64,000 bases of DNA from Gammaproteobacteria bacterium (GTDB lineage: Bacteria > Pseudomonadota > Gammaproteobacteria > Pseudomonadales > Halieaceae): positions 186,001-250,000 of the forward strand of contig JANSYN010000004.1 of the NCBI GenBank assembly GCA_024742415.1, in the 5' to 3' direction. The position numbers and the translations under genes were made by a program. Shown here in pieces: positions 1 through 7,932 of the stretch (its first letter is position 1; each line of letters starts with the position of its first letter). The notes beneath the pieces are model-generated. The model did not search any database. It was not told the DNA's origin and saw nothing but the letters and a program-made list of their open reading frames with translations.

Positions 1-408
1 GTTTTCCGGCAGACCTTCCACATCATTCAGGCCTTCGATGACATAGGCCTCCCACAGGGGGCGCTTCATATCCAGGCCGCGCGCCTGCAGTCTGGACAGC
101 AAAATGCAGAATTGGCGCCAGTCACCGGGTTTGGGCAGCGCCAGGTGGCGTACGTGAAATTCAAGGTCGAAGTTAGGATCCTCAACCCAGTACGGCGTAT
201 CCAGACCTAAGGCGCCGCCAGCGAGCTTGCGGCGAAAAATGGCTGACTTGTGCAGGTTGCGTTCGAACACCGTCAGCACTTCCTTGAAACGTACTTTGCC
301 GCCCTGGCGGTGGGATTGGTCGTAAACAATCACCGGGGAAATGTGCATCGGTGTGGCGCCACTTTCCTGTTGCAGGAAGTTGTTGTCCATCTCCGTGAGT
401 TGTTCCAT
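1..408 (-). CDS. Wax ester synthase/diacylglycerol acyltransferase (WS/DGAT), N-terminal part, cut by window edge
   Basis: Read on the minus strand, an open frame starts with ATG at 408 behind an AAGGAG ribosome site about 8 nt upstream and stays open for 136 codons to the window edge. The start MEQLTEMDNNFLQQE, the phrase MHISPVIVYD and the later FDLEFHVRHLALPKPG and MKRPLWEAYVIEGL match the N-terminal condensation-type domain of WS/DGAT enzymes, which esterify acyl-CoA to fatty alcohols or diacylglycerol for storage lipid. The catalytic HHxxxDG motif lies just beyond the last visible residues, so activity cannot be judged. The family assignment is from recognisable sequence; storage-lipid synthesis in this organism is inference. 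Confidence 0.85.
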   Translation of the reverse strand, partial: MEQLTEMDNNFLQQESGATPMHISPVIVYDQSHRQGGKVRFKEVLTVFERNLHKSAIFRRKLAGGALGLDTPYWVEDPNFDLEFHVRHLALPKPGDWRQFCILLSRLQARGLDMKRPLWEAYVIEGLNDVEGLPEN

Positions 409-606
409 TGCGAATCTCCTTCGTTTAACGCCTGAGCAGTTGCACAGCTGCCGTGTCACGTAACCGGCGCCATGGCTCCTGCACAGTCTGCACTAACCAG
501 GTTGGGCTGGAGTGGTCTAGAATGTTTGGGCGTATGATGTCGTGACCCCCGCGGCGTGACCCGCAGTTCCTGATAGAAAAGCCCATGACCTAACCGGCTG
601 CACCGT

Positions 607-1788
607 ATGACCAACGCCAATAGATTAGCACGAATTTATGACGCGCCCGCTATAGGGGTGGTACGGCGGGCGGCAGCTTGGACGCGCAGTCGCGCCAGAA
701 GTTGCGTCAGACCGCCAGGAACACCCGCCGCGCTAAGTCAGTTGATCGGCCCGGTGCGCGCCGCAATGGCAGTGCTGGCCGCCACTGTTCTGGCGGCTTC
801 CACGGTGCTCGTGCAGCCGGCCCGGGCAGACATCTTTCGTTGCAACGTCAATGGTACAACGGTGTTCACGGATCAACCCTGCGACGGTGGTAAAACGGTG
901 CAGCTGGGTAATACCAACACCACAACCAGACCCGATAGCAGTAATTACACAACAGCGCCGCGCCACTATAGCAGTGCGAAGTGGCACGTGGGTGCTGACG
1001 GCTATCACCAGGCAAAGCGCGTTGCCAGTGCCAGTCAGGCCCCAATGATCCTGTACTTTCGTACCGACTGGTGCGGCTTCTGCCGCGATGTCGAGCGCAA
1101 TCTTTTTCCCCAGACCGCGGCGGTGGATGTGATGCGCGGTTTTGTGAAAGTGCGTATCAACCCGGAGCTCGGCGCTGCAGAGCAGGCGTTGTTTGAACAA
1201 TACCGGGGGCGCGGTTTTCCCACCTTTCTCGTAGAGCCTTACACACGCATGCCGCTGCGGGTCAGCGTGACGCGCGCGCCGACCGCGGCGAACCCGGCGC
1301 GCAATGTGTCGGCGCAAACCCTGGTGACACGTTTGGAGCGTTTTCTGCCCGAGCCACAAGAACCGCCCCTGACCAGCGCAGCGGCCTATATTGAGCGCGC
1401 GATGGAGCGCCTCGATCGCGCTGACCCTGCGGCTGCCGCAAGCGATATCAAGCGCGCGATCGCCTTGCAGCCGCGGCGGCCGCAGTACTATCAGTTACTG
1501 TGCGAGGCCGCTGGCCCCAGCGACCAATTCCGCCAGTGTTTACAGTTCTGGAGCCGCTATATTGAGCTGGAGCCCGCTGATCCGGCCGGGTTTGCCGGGC
1601 GCTCGGCGGCGCATAGCCTGGCTGGCAACCTGGTGCAGGCCGGTGAAGATGCGCAGCGTGCCAGGCAATTGGGCGGCGCTGCCCGGGCTGTTGAGCCAGC
1701 GTCGGCACAGGGTGGTGAAGCGGAGACTCCTGAACCGCCCGCGTCCGGGCAACCGCAGCAACCCAACACAGTGCGCACAGCGCCTTGA
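607..1788 (+). CDS. DUF4124 - thioredoxin-like - TPR periplasmic protein
   Basis: The 393-residue frame combines three parts. First is a DUF4124-like segment (IFRCNVNGTTVFTDQPCDGG), common in exported proteobacterial proteins. Second is a thioredoxin-like domain with a CxxC (YFRTDWCGFCRDVE) and a cis-Pro-like PTFLVEP. Third is a TPR-like stretch with several Ala/Leu helices, followed by a Pro/Gln-rich tail. The ATG at 607 has no clear ribosome site. A start at GTG 754 or ATG 766 would place a standard signal peptide (VLAATVLAASTVLVQPARA) at the N terminus and is at least as likely. Inferred role: periplasmic thiol-disulfide or scaffold protein. No operon partner is evident. Confidence 0.75.
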   Translation: MTNANRLARIYDAPAIGVVRRAAAWTRSRARSCVRPPGTPAALSQLIGPVRAAMAVLAATVLAASTVLVQPARADIFRCNVNGTTVFTDQPCDGGKTVQLGNTNTTTRPDSSNYTTAPRHYSSAKWHVGADGYHQAKRVASASQAPMILYFRTDWCGFCRDVERNLFPQTAAVDVMRGFVKVRINPELGAAEQALFEQYRGRGFPTFLVEPYTRMPLRVSVTRAPTAANPARNVSAQTLVTRLERFLPEPQEPPLTSAAAYIERAMERLDRADPAAAASDIKRAIALQPRRPQYYQLLCEAAGPSDQFRQCLQFWSRYIELEPADPAGFAGRSAAHSLAGNLVQAGEDAQRARQLGGAARAVEPASAQGGEAETPEPPASGQPQQPNTVRTAP

Positions 1789-1963
1789 CCGCAGGTAAGG
1801 GCCGCAGCGCCCTGGTTGCCAGTCGACACCCGGATGCCGCAAACCGGCGCACGCAGGCGCACTGGCCACGCCGGCCCTGCGCAGTCTCTTTGGCGGATGT
1901 AGCCTGCGGCGATTTCGCCAGGCTTGCCGGCCATTGCAACACGCCAGCCGTGCGGGCCTGCTC

Positions 1964-3199
1964 ATGAGCATACGGCCGCAACCCCTGGTTGTGTGGGGCG
2001 TGACAGCATCACCGTACATGCTGAAGATGCAGTCGCTGTTGGACTATTGGCGACACGATCAACCGGGGTCCTGGGAGCGTTGGCCCGAACAGGCCAGTAT
2101 GCTCAGTGCGTTATCCACGGCCCGGGCCTTGCAGCGCGCAAAGCGACGCGGTGAGGTGGCACGCTTTCCCGCCCGCAATCCTGAGCTGGACGAGTACCCG
2201 GCCGTGCCTTTCTACACGCTCGACGGTTCACAGTTTTTTTACGATTCCAGTGGCCTAGCGCTGCACCTGGATCAACTCGGTGAAGGGCGCGCGCCAGGGC
2301 TTATTCCCCGGGAGCCGGCGCTGGCTTTCCTGTGCCACCTGATTGATGAGGCATTCGACGAGTTTGGTTTGTATATGGTCCACCACATGCGCTGGGTGGG
2401 CTCTGCACGCACCACGCAAATGGGGCACCGCACCGCACGCCAGCTTCGCGCGCCGCCCGGCCTGCGCGGTTTGCTGGCCCGGCGTTTGTATCACCGGCAA
2501 GTAAGGCGTTGTCCCTACCTGTTCAGTGTGGCGCCCGAGGGCTATGTGGCAGGGGTGGCTGCGCGCCGCACACCGCCCGCGCGGGCCGGCTTTCCCGCGA
2601 CCCACGCGCTGCTGGAATCCGCCTGGCACGAATACCTGGCGGCGATGGAACAGCTGCTGCGGGAGCGGCCTTTCATACTTGGTGATCAGTTTACGTTGGC
2701 CGATGCCAGTGCCTATGGCCAGCTGGGCATGAACCTGGACGATCCAGAGGCCGCCGACCTGTTGCAGGCAACCGCTCCGCGCACTTTCGACTGGTTGCGG
2801 GCGATCGCGGCCGGACGGCATGGCACCAGTGAGGGCGCGCTGTCGGGTTCACCCGCACTGCAGCGGCTGCTCGACGCCATCTGCGCTACCTTCGTGCCAT
2901 TGATGCAACAGAACACCGCTGCCTATGAGCGCGAGCGCAGGGCCGGGCAAACCGTATTCAATGAGGCGGCGTTCGATCGTGGTATCGCGTTGTACGACGG
3001 AGACTTGATGGGACACCCTTTTCGTGCCGTGGTAAAAACGTTCCAGGTGCAGGTCTGGCGCGATCTGCAGGCGCGCTGGTCTGCGCTGTCGCCCGCGCAG
3101 CGCGCGAGCCTGGAGGCCGACTATGGCCTTCCCGCAGCGGCCCTGACCCGGATCAACGAAGACACCCGCACCACACCTGTCGCCATTTCAGGCGGATGA
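1964..3199 (+). CDS. Glutathione S-transferase-like protein
   Basis: The protein of about 411 residues opens with a thioredoxin-fold GST N-domain (QPLVVWGVTASPYMLKMQSL, then AVPFYTLDGSQFFYDSS, in which the Ser would be the glutathione-contact region). It continues with an all-helical C-domain containing the typical ERPFILGDQFTLADASAYGQL. It is longer than canonical GSTs (200-230 aa), with an additional C-terminal domain of about 130 residues that I do not recognise. The frame can be extended to a TTG at 1934; ATG at 1964 is preferred. The substrate is unknown. Confidence 0.75.
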   Translation: MSIRPQPLVVWGVTASPYMLKMQSLLDYWRHDQPGSWERWPEQASMLSALSTARALQRAKRRGEVARFPARNPELDEYPAVPFYTLDGSQFFYDSSGLALHLDQLGEGRAPGLIPREPALAFLCHLIDEAFDEFGLYMVHHMRWVGSARTTQMGHRTARQLRAPPGLRGLLARRLYHRQVRRCPYLFSVAPEGYVAGVAARRTPPARAGFPATHALLESAWHEYLAAMEQLLRERPFILGDQFTLADASAYGQLGMNLDDPEAADLLQATAPRTFDWLRAIAAGRHGTSEGALSGSPALQRLLDAICATFVPLMQQNTAAYERERRAGQTVFNEAAFDRGIALYDGDLMGHPFRAVVKTFQVQVWRDLQARWSALSPAQRASLEADYGLPAAALTRINEDTRTTPVAISGG

Positions 3200-3253
3200 T
3201 TGTTGCTGGCCTGATTTAATGGATTTTGGGGGTTGCAATCCGCTTTCCAAACA

Positions 3254-3269
3254 CTGAGTATATATACAG
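3254..3269. promoter_or_regulatory. LexA (SOS) box of recA
   Basis: CTGAGTATATATACAG is a 16-bp near-palindrome that differs at one position from the enterobacterial LexA consensus CTGTATATATATACAG. It is the only such site seen upstream of recA, where an SOS box is expected. A second CTGTACAG half-palindrome lies at 3278-3285. The distance to the recA ATG is about 350 nt, unusually long, which implies a long leader or an additional downstream promoter. Confidence 0.85.
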
Positions 3270-3345
3270 TAGTTTTGCTGTACAGGATTTGCGATGAAAG
3301 CCGTGTCAGATGGAGGCCGTCGGAAGGAAGCAGAAGGCAGCCGGC

Positions 3346-3501
3346 AAGGCTGACAGATAGGACAAGGCTGACAGATAGGACAAGGCTGACAGATAGGACA
3401 AGGCTGACAGATAGGACAAGGCTGACAGATAGGACAAGGCTGACAGATAGGGCAAGGCTGACAGATAGGGCAAGGCTGACAGATAGGGCAAGGCTGACAG
3501 A
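3346..3501. repeat. 18-bp tandem repeat array in the recA leader
   Basis: Eight head-to-tail copies of AAGGCTGACAGATAGGAC start at 3346, 3364, 3382, 3400, 3418, 3436, 3454 and 3472, with a ninth partial copy at 3490. The first five copies end in GGAC and the next three in GGGC, so the array is made of two homogenised blocks. The period is a multiple of three, which keeps open frames on both strands (repeating LTDRTR on plus, VLSVSL on minus); I do not regard these as genes. The array lies between the LexA box and the recA start codon. Confidence 0.95.
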
Positions 3502-3540
3502 ATGCCGACAGGCAGCCGTGATCAGAAGGACAGTATCAAG

Positions 3541-3596
3541 CCAGGCAAGCAAAGTAAGCCCGGTAAGCCAGGTAAATCAGGTAAGTGGGACAAGTT
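3541..3596. repeat. Degenerate 9-bp repeat just upstream of recA
   Basis: A run of imperfect nonamers (AAGCCCGGT, AAGCCAGGT, AAATCAGGT, AAGTGGGAC) follows the 18-bp array and ends about 25 nt before the recA ATG. It looks like a second, older or more diverged tandem duplication in the same leader. Confidence 0.7.
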
Positions 3597-3620
3597 AGCA
3601 ACCAGCGAGAGGGAAACACC

Positions 3621-4670
3621 ATGGACGCAAACAAAGAAAAAGCACTGGAAGCCGCACTCAGCCAGATCGAGCGCCAGTTCGGCAAGGGTACCGTGATGCG
3701 AATGGGCGACAGGGAGCATGTTGCCATACCTGCAATATCAACCGGTTCTTTGGGCCTGGACGTTGCACTGGGTATAGGCGGCCTTCCGCGCGGGCGTATC
3801 TGTGAGATTTACGGCCCCGAGTCCTCTGGCAAAACCACGTTGACGCTGCAGGTGATCGCCGAAGCGCAGAAGTTGGGCGGTACAGCAGCATTTATTGACG
3901 CCGAGCACGCGCTGGACCCTATCTATGCGGAAAAGCTCGGTGTGCAAATGGATGACCTGTTTATGTCGCAGCCCGACACCGGCGAACAGGCCCTGGAAGT
4001 GGCAGAAATGCTGGTGCGCTCCGGCGCTGTTGATGTGCTGGTTATCGATTCCGTCGCCGCGCTCACACCCAAGGCGGAAATCGAAGGTGATATGGGCGAT
4101 TCCCATGTTGGCTTGCAGGCCAGGCTGCTCAGCCAGGCCATGCGCAAGCTGACTGGCGCAATCAAGCAGACCAACTGCCTGGTGATTTTCATTAACCAGA
4201 TTCGTATGAAAATTGGCGTGATGTTTGGCAGCCCTGAGACCACCACAGGCGGTAACGCCCTGAAGTTTTATTCATCGGTGCGCCTGGATATCCGTCGTAT
4301 CGGCGCCGTGAAAGATGGCGATGAAGTTATCGGTAACGAAACGCGTGTGAAGGTCGTGAAGAATAAAGTCTCGCCCCCGTTCAAGCAGGCTGAGTTCCAG
4401 ATTATGTACGGTAAGGGCATCTATCGTATGGGGGAGGTAATCGATTGGGGCGTCAAACAGAACCTGATCGAAAAATCCGGGGCCTGGTATTCCTACAAAG
4501 GCGACAAAATTGGCCAGGGCAAGGCAAATGCTGCGAAGTTTCTGGGTGAAAACCCTGCAGTTGCCAGTGAGATTGAAGGTTTGATCCGCGCCCAGTTGAT
4601 GGGGGCCGAAACTGCCGGCAAGGAAGCCATTGTCGCCGAAGACGCCGCCGCCACGTTACCCGAAGAATAA
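3621..4670 (+). CDS. recA: Recombinase RecA
   Basis: At 349 residues this is full-length RecA: it binds single-stranded DNA, drives strand exchange and stimulates LexA autocleavage. Visible landmarks are Walker A GPESSGKT at residues 65-72, the Walker-B-like [12 protein letters not shown], the loop [19 protein letters not shown], the [20 protein letters not shown] segment (L2 region), and an acidic C terminus ending LPEE. The start [13 protein letters not shown] is chosen over an upstream in-frame ATG at 3585 because it matches the family N terminus and follows an AGAGGGA ribosome site. A LexA box lies upstream, and recX follows after a terminator. Confidence 0.99.
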   Translation: MDANKEKALEAALSQIERQFGKGTVMRMGDREHVAIPAISTGSLGLDVALGIGGLPRGRICEIYGPESSGKTTLTLQVIAEAQKLGGTAAFIDAEHALDPIYAEKLGVQMDDLFMSQPDTGEQALEVAEMLVRSGAVDVLVIDSVAALTPKAEIEGDMGDSHVGLQARLLSQAMRKLTGAIKQTNCLVIFINQIRMKIGVMFGSPETTTGGNALKFYSSVRLDIRRIGAVKDGDEVIGNETRVKVVKNKVSPPFKQAEFQIMYGKGIYRMGEVIDWGVKQNLIEKSGAWYSYKGDKIGQGKANAAKFLGENPAVASEIEGLIRAQLMGAETAGKEAIVAEDAAATLPEE

Positions 4671-4683
4671 CGGTTCGTTTTAC

Positions 4684-4734
4684 CAGGTGCCGGGGTCCAC
4701 TGCTCCCACTCTCGCCCCCGGCGCCTGTTTTCTT
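4684..4734 (+). terminator. Rho-independent terminator between recA and recX
   Basis: A 12-bp stem (CAGGTGCCGGGG with CCCCGGCGCCTG, one G-U wobble) encloses a loop of about 20 nt and is followed directly by TTTTCTT. It sits 14 nt after the recA stop. In other proteobacteria recX is expressed by partial read-through of such a terminator, and the same layout is likely here. Confidence 0.8.
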
Positions 4735-4861
4735 GAGCAGGCGTAGTGGTGCCTGGCCGCAAATCACGTTGATTCGATGCCTCGGTTAGCCACCAGTCTG
4801 GTTCTGGGCCTGGTGGTGTCGCAGGTATAATCCACGCTGCTTCTGTTCTGGTGGTGTTCCA

Positions 4862-5341
4862 ATGATGCCCGAGTCCGACGATAAATCCTGTGATGATGTG
4901 AGCCCCGCTCAGGTGCGCATTGCCGCCATGAACCTGCTGGCCCGCCGGGAGCACTCCTGTGAAGAGCTTTCCCGGAAGTTACTGCGCCGCTTCAAGGATG
5001 CCACACTCGTAGCACAAGAGATCGAACGTCTGGCTGCTGAGAACCTGCAAAGCGATGAGCGCTATGCACACAGTTTTGTGCGCCAGCGCATTTCGCGTGG
5101 GCACGGCCCGTTGCGTATAAGCGCAGATGCAAGGCAACGCGGGGTAGCGTCGCCTGACCTTGACGCAGCGCTTGCGGAGAATGCACCCGATTGGCACGAA
5201 CATGCGCGGCAGGTCATGGTAAAAAAGTTTGGCGTCGCCGCCGTCCAGCCCGGCGATGCCCGGGAAATGGCGCGCCGCGTGCGCTTTATGCAGTACCGCG
5301 GTTTCGCAATGGAGCACTTTGCCGCACTACTTGATCTTTAG
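4862..5341 (+). CDS. recX: Regulatory protein RecX
   Basis: The 159-residue protein has the RecX three-helix repeats: RIAAMNLLARREHSCEELSRKL, then LQSDERYAHSFVRQRISRGHGP, and a final RVRFMQYRGFAMEHFAALL. RecX binds RecA filaments and limits recombinase and coprotease activity. Its position directly downstream of recA and its length (usual 150-170 aa) agree. Two adjacent ATGs (4862, 4865) are possible starts. Confidence 0.95.
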   Translation: MMPESDDKSCDDVSPAQVRIAAMNLLARREHSCEELSRKLLRRFKDATLVAQEIERLAAENLQSDERYAHSFVRQRISRGHGPLRISADARQRGVASPDLDAALAENAPDWHEHARQVMVKKFGVAAVQPGDAREMARRVRFMQYRGFAMEHFAALLDL

Positions 5342-5581
5342 TTGCCACCGTTGCACTGTTGATACTCGTCACAAGGGTTCAGGTGGTGTGAGCATGCATG
5401 GGAATGCTGCGCCTGGTGGGTCTGATGGGCTCTCCTTTCTCAAAGATGCAGCGGTTGGCTGGCCTGATGGGCCCGCCTTTCCCGGATTGTCTCGGTTGAG
5501 CTGGCTTGGTGAGTCCTGTTCGCTGGAGGGTTCCTGCTTGACGTGGTCGGGCGCCTGGCACAGCCGCATGGGGGCGCTCCA

Positions 5582-6292
5582 ATGAGGCGTTTACTGGTCG
5601 CACTCTGCCTGGCGCTGATCGCGTTCCCCCTGGCGATGCTCGTTGCGGGGTGGATGGATGTTGCCCAGGGGCAGGGGTTGGCCGGCGGTGCCATTGTTGT
5701 TGGCTATGGGCTGCTCGGTGCGCTGTTTGCGTTTGCCGCGGCCTGGACGGTGCCGCAGCGTTGGCTGCCAAAAACGCTGGTTGTTCTCGCGCTGCCCGCA
5801 GTGCTGGTTTGCGCGCTCATGTTGCTCGGTTACTTGCAGTCGCGTGCCCAGTTGGATACGCACCTGCAGCAAGCCTACGAGCAGCTGCCGCCTTTCGTAG
5901 TCACTATAGAACCCGGGCCGACGCTCGACGGTCTGCCTACCGAGCGCTTTGAGGCAGACTGGCATACTCGACAGGTGAGCCTGTGGACACCGTCTGGCAT
6001 ATGCCGGGCCCCACTTGAGGGCGAGCAGGCTGTATTGTTGCTCACCGCCGTGCGTAATGCCGAGGCCGTTACCTATCAGAATCCCACGCCTTGTGCAGGG
6101 CAGTTGCAGCATCCCGTTGGCAGCCTGTCGTTTTCGATACAGGAAGCGACGGCAGGTGTCAGCAAAGCGCAAACGCAGTTAAGCGAACGTTGCCTGCAAC
6201 GTTTTGCAGCGCTTGCCGCTCCGGGAGAGGCGGCACAGCAGGTAGTGAGCGAACGTAAATTTGCACCGCAATGCACGACAGCAGAGCCCTGA
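5582..6292 (+). CDS. Hypothetical membrane-anchored protein
   Basis: The 236-residue frame begins MRRLLVALCLALIAFPLAML, preceded by GGGGGCG. It has two or three hydrophobic segments in the first 90 residues (one around 5-25, then GAIVVGYGLLGALFAFAAAW and LVVLALPAVLVCALMLLGYL). The remaining 140 residues look extracytoplasmic and contain three cysteines. I do not recognise a family. An ATG at 5543 would add 13 residues but lacks a ribosome site. The 240 bp between recX and this gene hold only a diverged direct repeat (CTGATGGGCYCBCCTTTC, near 5420 and 5464). Confidence 0.6.
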   Translation: MRRLLVALCLALIAFPLAMLVAGWMDVAQGQGLAGGAIVVGYGLLGALFAFAAAWTVPQRWLPKTLVVLALPAVLVCALMLLGYLQSRAQLDTHLQQAYEQLPPFVVTIEPGPTLDGLPTERFEADWHTRQVSLWTPSGICRAPLEGEQAVLLLTAVRNAEAVTYQNPTPCAGQLQHPVGSLSFSIQEATAGVSKAQTQLSERCLQRFAALAAPGEAAQQVVSERKFAPQCTTAEP

Positions 6293-6460
6293 ACTGAGCG
6301 TGCAGCCGCGGCTGTTCGGATGGGCTGCCAGCGCAGACCCTTTGCCGCGCAGATGTCCACGCTGACGCGGGCAGGGTCTGCCCAGCTGTAGTGCACTTTG
6401 CTACAGTAGGGTCGCGGCGCCTTTGAGTCGTTGGGACACCCAACACCCTGACGCCCGGGT

Positions 6461-7402
6461 ATGATGCAAGGGAGAAAGGTTTTGGAGCAGTTTCTGGAGG
6501 GTGATCTCTCCGCGTATGCAGTACCGTTGTATCTCGCGGCAATTCTGGTTGAGGCGGTTTGGGTAAAGCGCCAGGGCCTGGATTGGTATCGCGGCGCCGA
6601 CACGATGGCATCTCTGAGCATGGGCGTGCTAGCGATCATCGTGGAGATTCTTCCACGCCTGGCGGCACTGTACGTTATGGTTTGGCTGCACGGCATCAGC
6701 CCGCTAAGCGATGTTGTGCAGTTTCAGTGGTGGGCGTGGTTGCTGTTATTCCTGCTTGATGATTTTACCTACTACTGGTTTCATCGCTGCAACCACGAGG
6801 TTCGCCTGTTCTGGGCCGGGCACGTCAACCATCACTCGTCGCAGTACCTGAATTTTGCAACGGCATTGCGCCAGGGTGTGGGAGAGCGCATCCACAAGTT
6901 TGCGTTCTGGCTGTGGTTGCCGCTGCTGGGTTTTGACCCTGCCATGATCATCACGGTGATCAGTATCAGCCTGTTTTATCAGTTCTGGATACACACGCGA
7001 GCCGTCGGCAAACTGCACCCGTGGTTTGAGTTCATTTTTAACACACCGTCGCACCATCGCGTGCACCATGCGTCCAACGTGCGCTACCTGGACCGTAACC
7101 ACGGCGGGGTGTTGATAATATGGGACAGGCTGTTCGGCACCTTCAGCGCCGAGCGTGACGATGAGCCGGTGGTTTACGGCCTCACGACCAACCTCAACAG
7201 TGACAATCCGCTGTGGGTAGCAGTGCACGAATACGTCAGTATCTGGCGGGATCTGCGCAGGGCGGGTAACTGGCGCGATCGCTGGCGCTACTTGCTGCTC
7301 GCGCCAGGCTGGAGCCATGATGGCCAGGACAAGCGCGCGAATGTGCTGCGCAAGAACCTGGCAATGCAGGGCGACGCAGCCGGGCCGCAGACAGGCGGTT
7401 AG
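6461..7402 (+). CDS. Sterol desaturase/fatty acid hydroxylase superfamily protein
   Basis: The protein of about 313 residues has the three histidine clusters of the membrane di-iron hydroxylases in order: FHRCNHE, HVNHHSSQ and HHRVHHAS. These lie between several transmembrane helices. Members hydroxylate or desaturate sterols, fatty acids or carotenoids at the membrane face. The substrate is not predictable here. Two ATGs lie at 6461/6464; the purine-rich AGGGAGAAAGG inside codons 3-7 suggests a TTG at 6482 as an alternative start. The 170 bp upstream contain a 9-bp inverted repeat (6333-6341 with 6373-6381). Confidence 0.85.
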   Translation: MMQGRKVLEQFLEGDLSAYAVPLYLAAILVEAVWVKRQGLDWYRGADTMASLSMGVLAIIVEILPRLAALYVMVWLHGISPLSDVVQFQWWAWLLLFLLDDFTYYWFHRCNHEVRLFWAGHVNHHSSQYLNFATALRQGVGERIHKFAFWLWLPLLGFDPAMIITVISISLFYQFWIHTRAVGKLHPWFEFIFNTPSHHRVHHASNVRYLDRNHGGVLIIWDRLFGTFSAERDDEPVVYGLTTNLNSDNPLWVAVHEYVSIWRDLRRAGNWRDRWRYLLLAPGWSHDGQDKRANVLRKNLAMQGDAAGPQTGG

Positions 7403-7592
7403 ACGGCCTGGGAGTAGAAGTCCGTGGACTGGTGACTGTGCGGTTTGGTGTTCGGTTGTGTGCTGGGTTGTGTGCTGCCAGCTGCACTTTTGAGTGTGCA
7501 TTGGGTGTGCTATTAGGTGTGTTGAGTGTATCGGCGGGTGGACTGTCGAGCGTGCTATTGCTGCACTCGCCTCATCACAATCCTGGCAGGCG

Positions 7593-7868
7593 TCAGTGCT
7601 TCGCTGTGTCCTCATCCGGTGCGGCTATGCGATGCCCCGGAATGAACTTGGTCACCAGCACAACGCGTTGCTCCTGACGGTGGCACCAGCGCAGCCCGTC
7701 CCTGATGGTGTCCATGACCCGCTGATCTTCACCGTGGATGATCGTGCAGGTGGCGTGAGTTTCAACGTGCAGTTCGGGAACGTCGTTCAGAAACTCGATA
7801 AACGCTTTGATCTGGGTGATGTAGTGCTCATTGAAAGGGTAGAGGCTCAACTCCGCAGTGATACGCAT
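7593..7868 (-). CDS. YkoF/thiamine-binding-like small protein
   Basis: The 91-residue protein starts MRITAELSLYPFNEHYITQI and has one alpha-beta repeat with HVETHATCTIIHGEDQRVMD, which resembles the ferredoxin-like YkoF/MTH1187 family of small ligand-binding proteins. Some members of that family bind thiamine or hydroxymethylpyrimidine. Ligand and role here are unknown. It lies 64 nt downstream of the amidohydrolase on the same strand, so the two are probably co-transcribed. The 190 bp beyond its stop are strongly G/T-rich on the plus strand (7430-7560) with no gene. Confidence 0.6.
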   Translation of the reverse strand: MRITAELSLYPFNEHYITQIKAFIEFLNDVPELHVETHATCTIIHGEDQRVMDTIRDGLRWCHRQEQRVVLVTKFIPGHRIAAPDEDTAKH

Positions 7869-7932
7869 AGTCAGTGTCCTGGTGCGCGGCCTGTGCAGGG
7901 CCGTTGAGGGCCCCGCGCAGTCCTGCGATTTA

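Noticed and set aside
733-1359. 208-residue minus-strand open frame
   Set aside because: Antisense to the DUF4124-thioredoxin gene; no protein-like features.
3121-3598. Open frames on both strands through the 18-bp array (121 aa plus, 143 aa minus)
   Set aside because: They exist because the period is a multiple of three; repeats of LTDRTR or VLSVSL, no ribosome site, and overlap with the recA promoter and leader.
6333-6381. 9-bp inverted repeat GCAGACCCT/AGGGTCTGC with 31-nt loop
   Set aside because: Long loop, no T-tract; too weak for a terminator or operator call.
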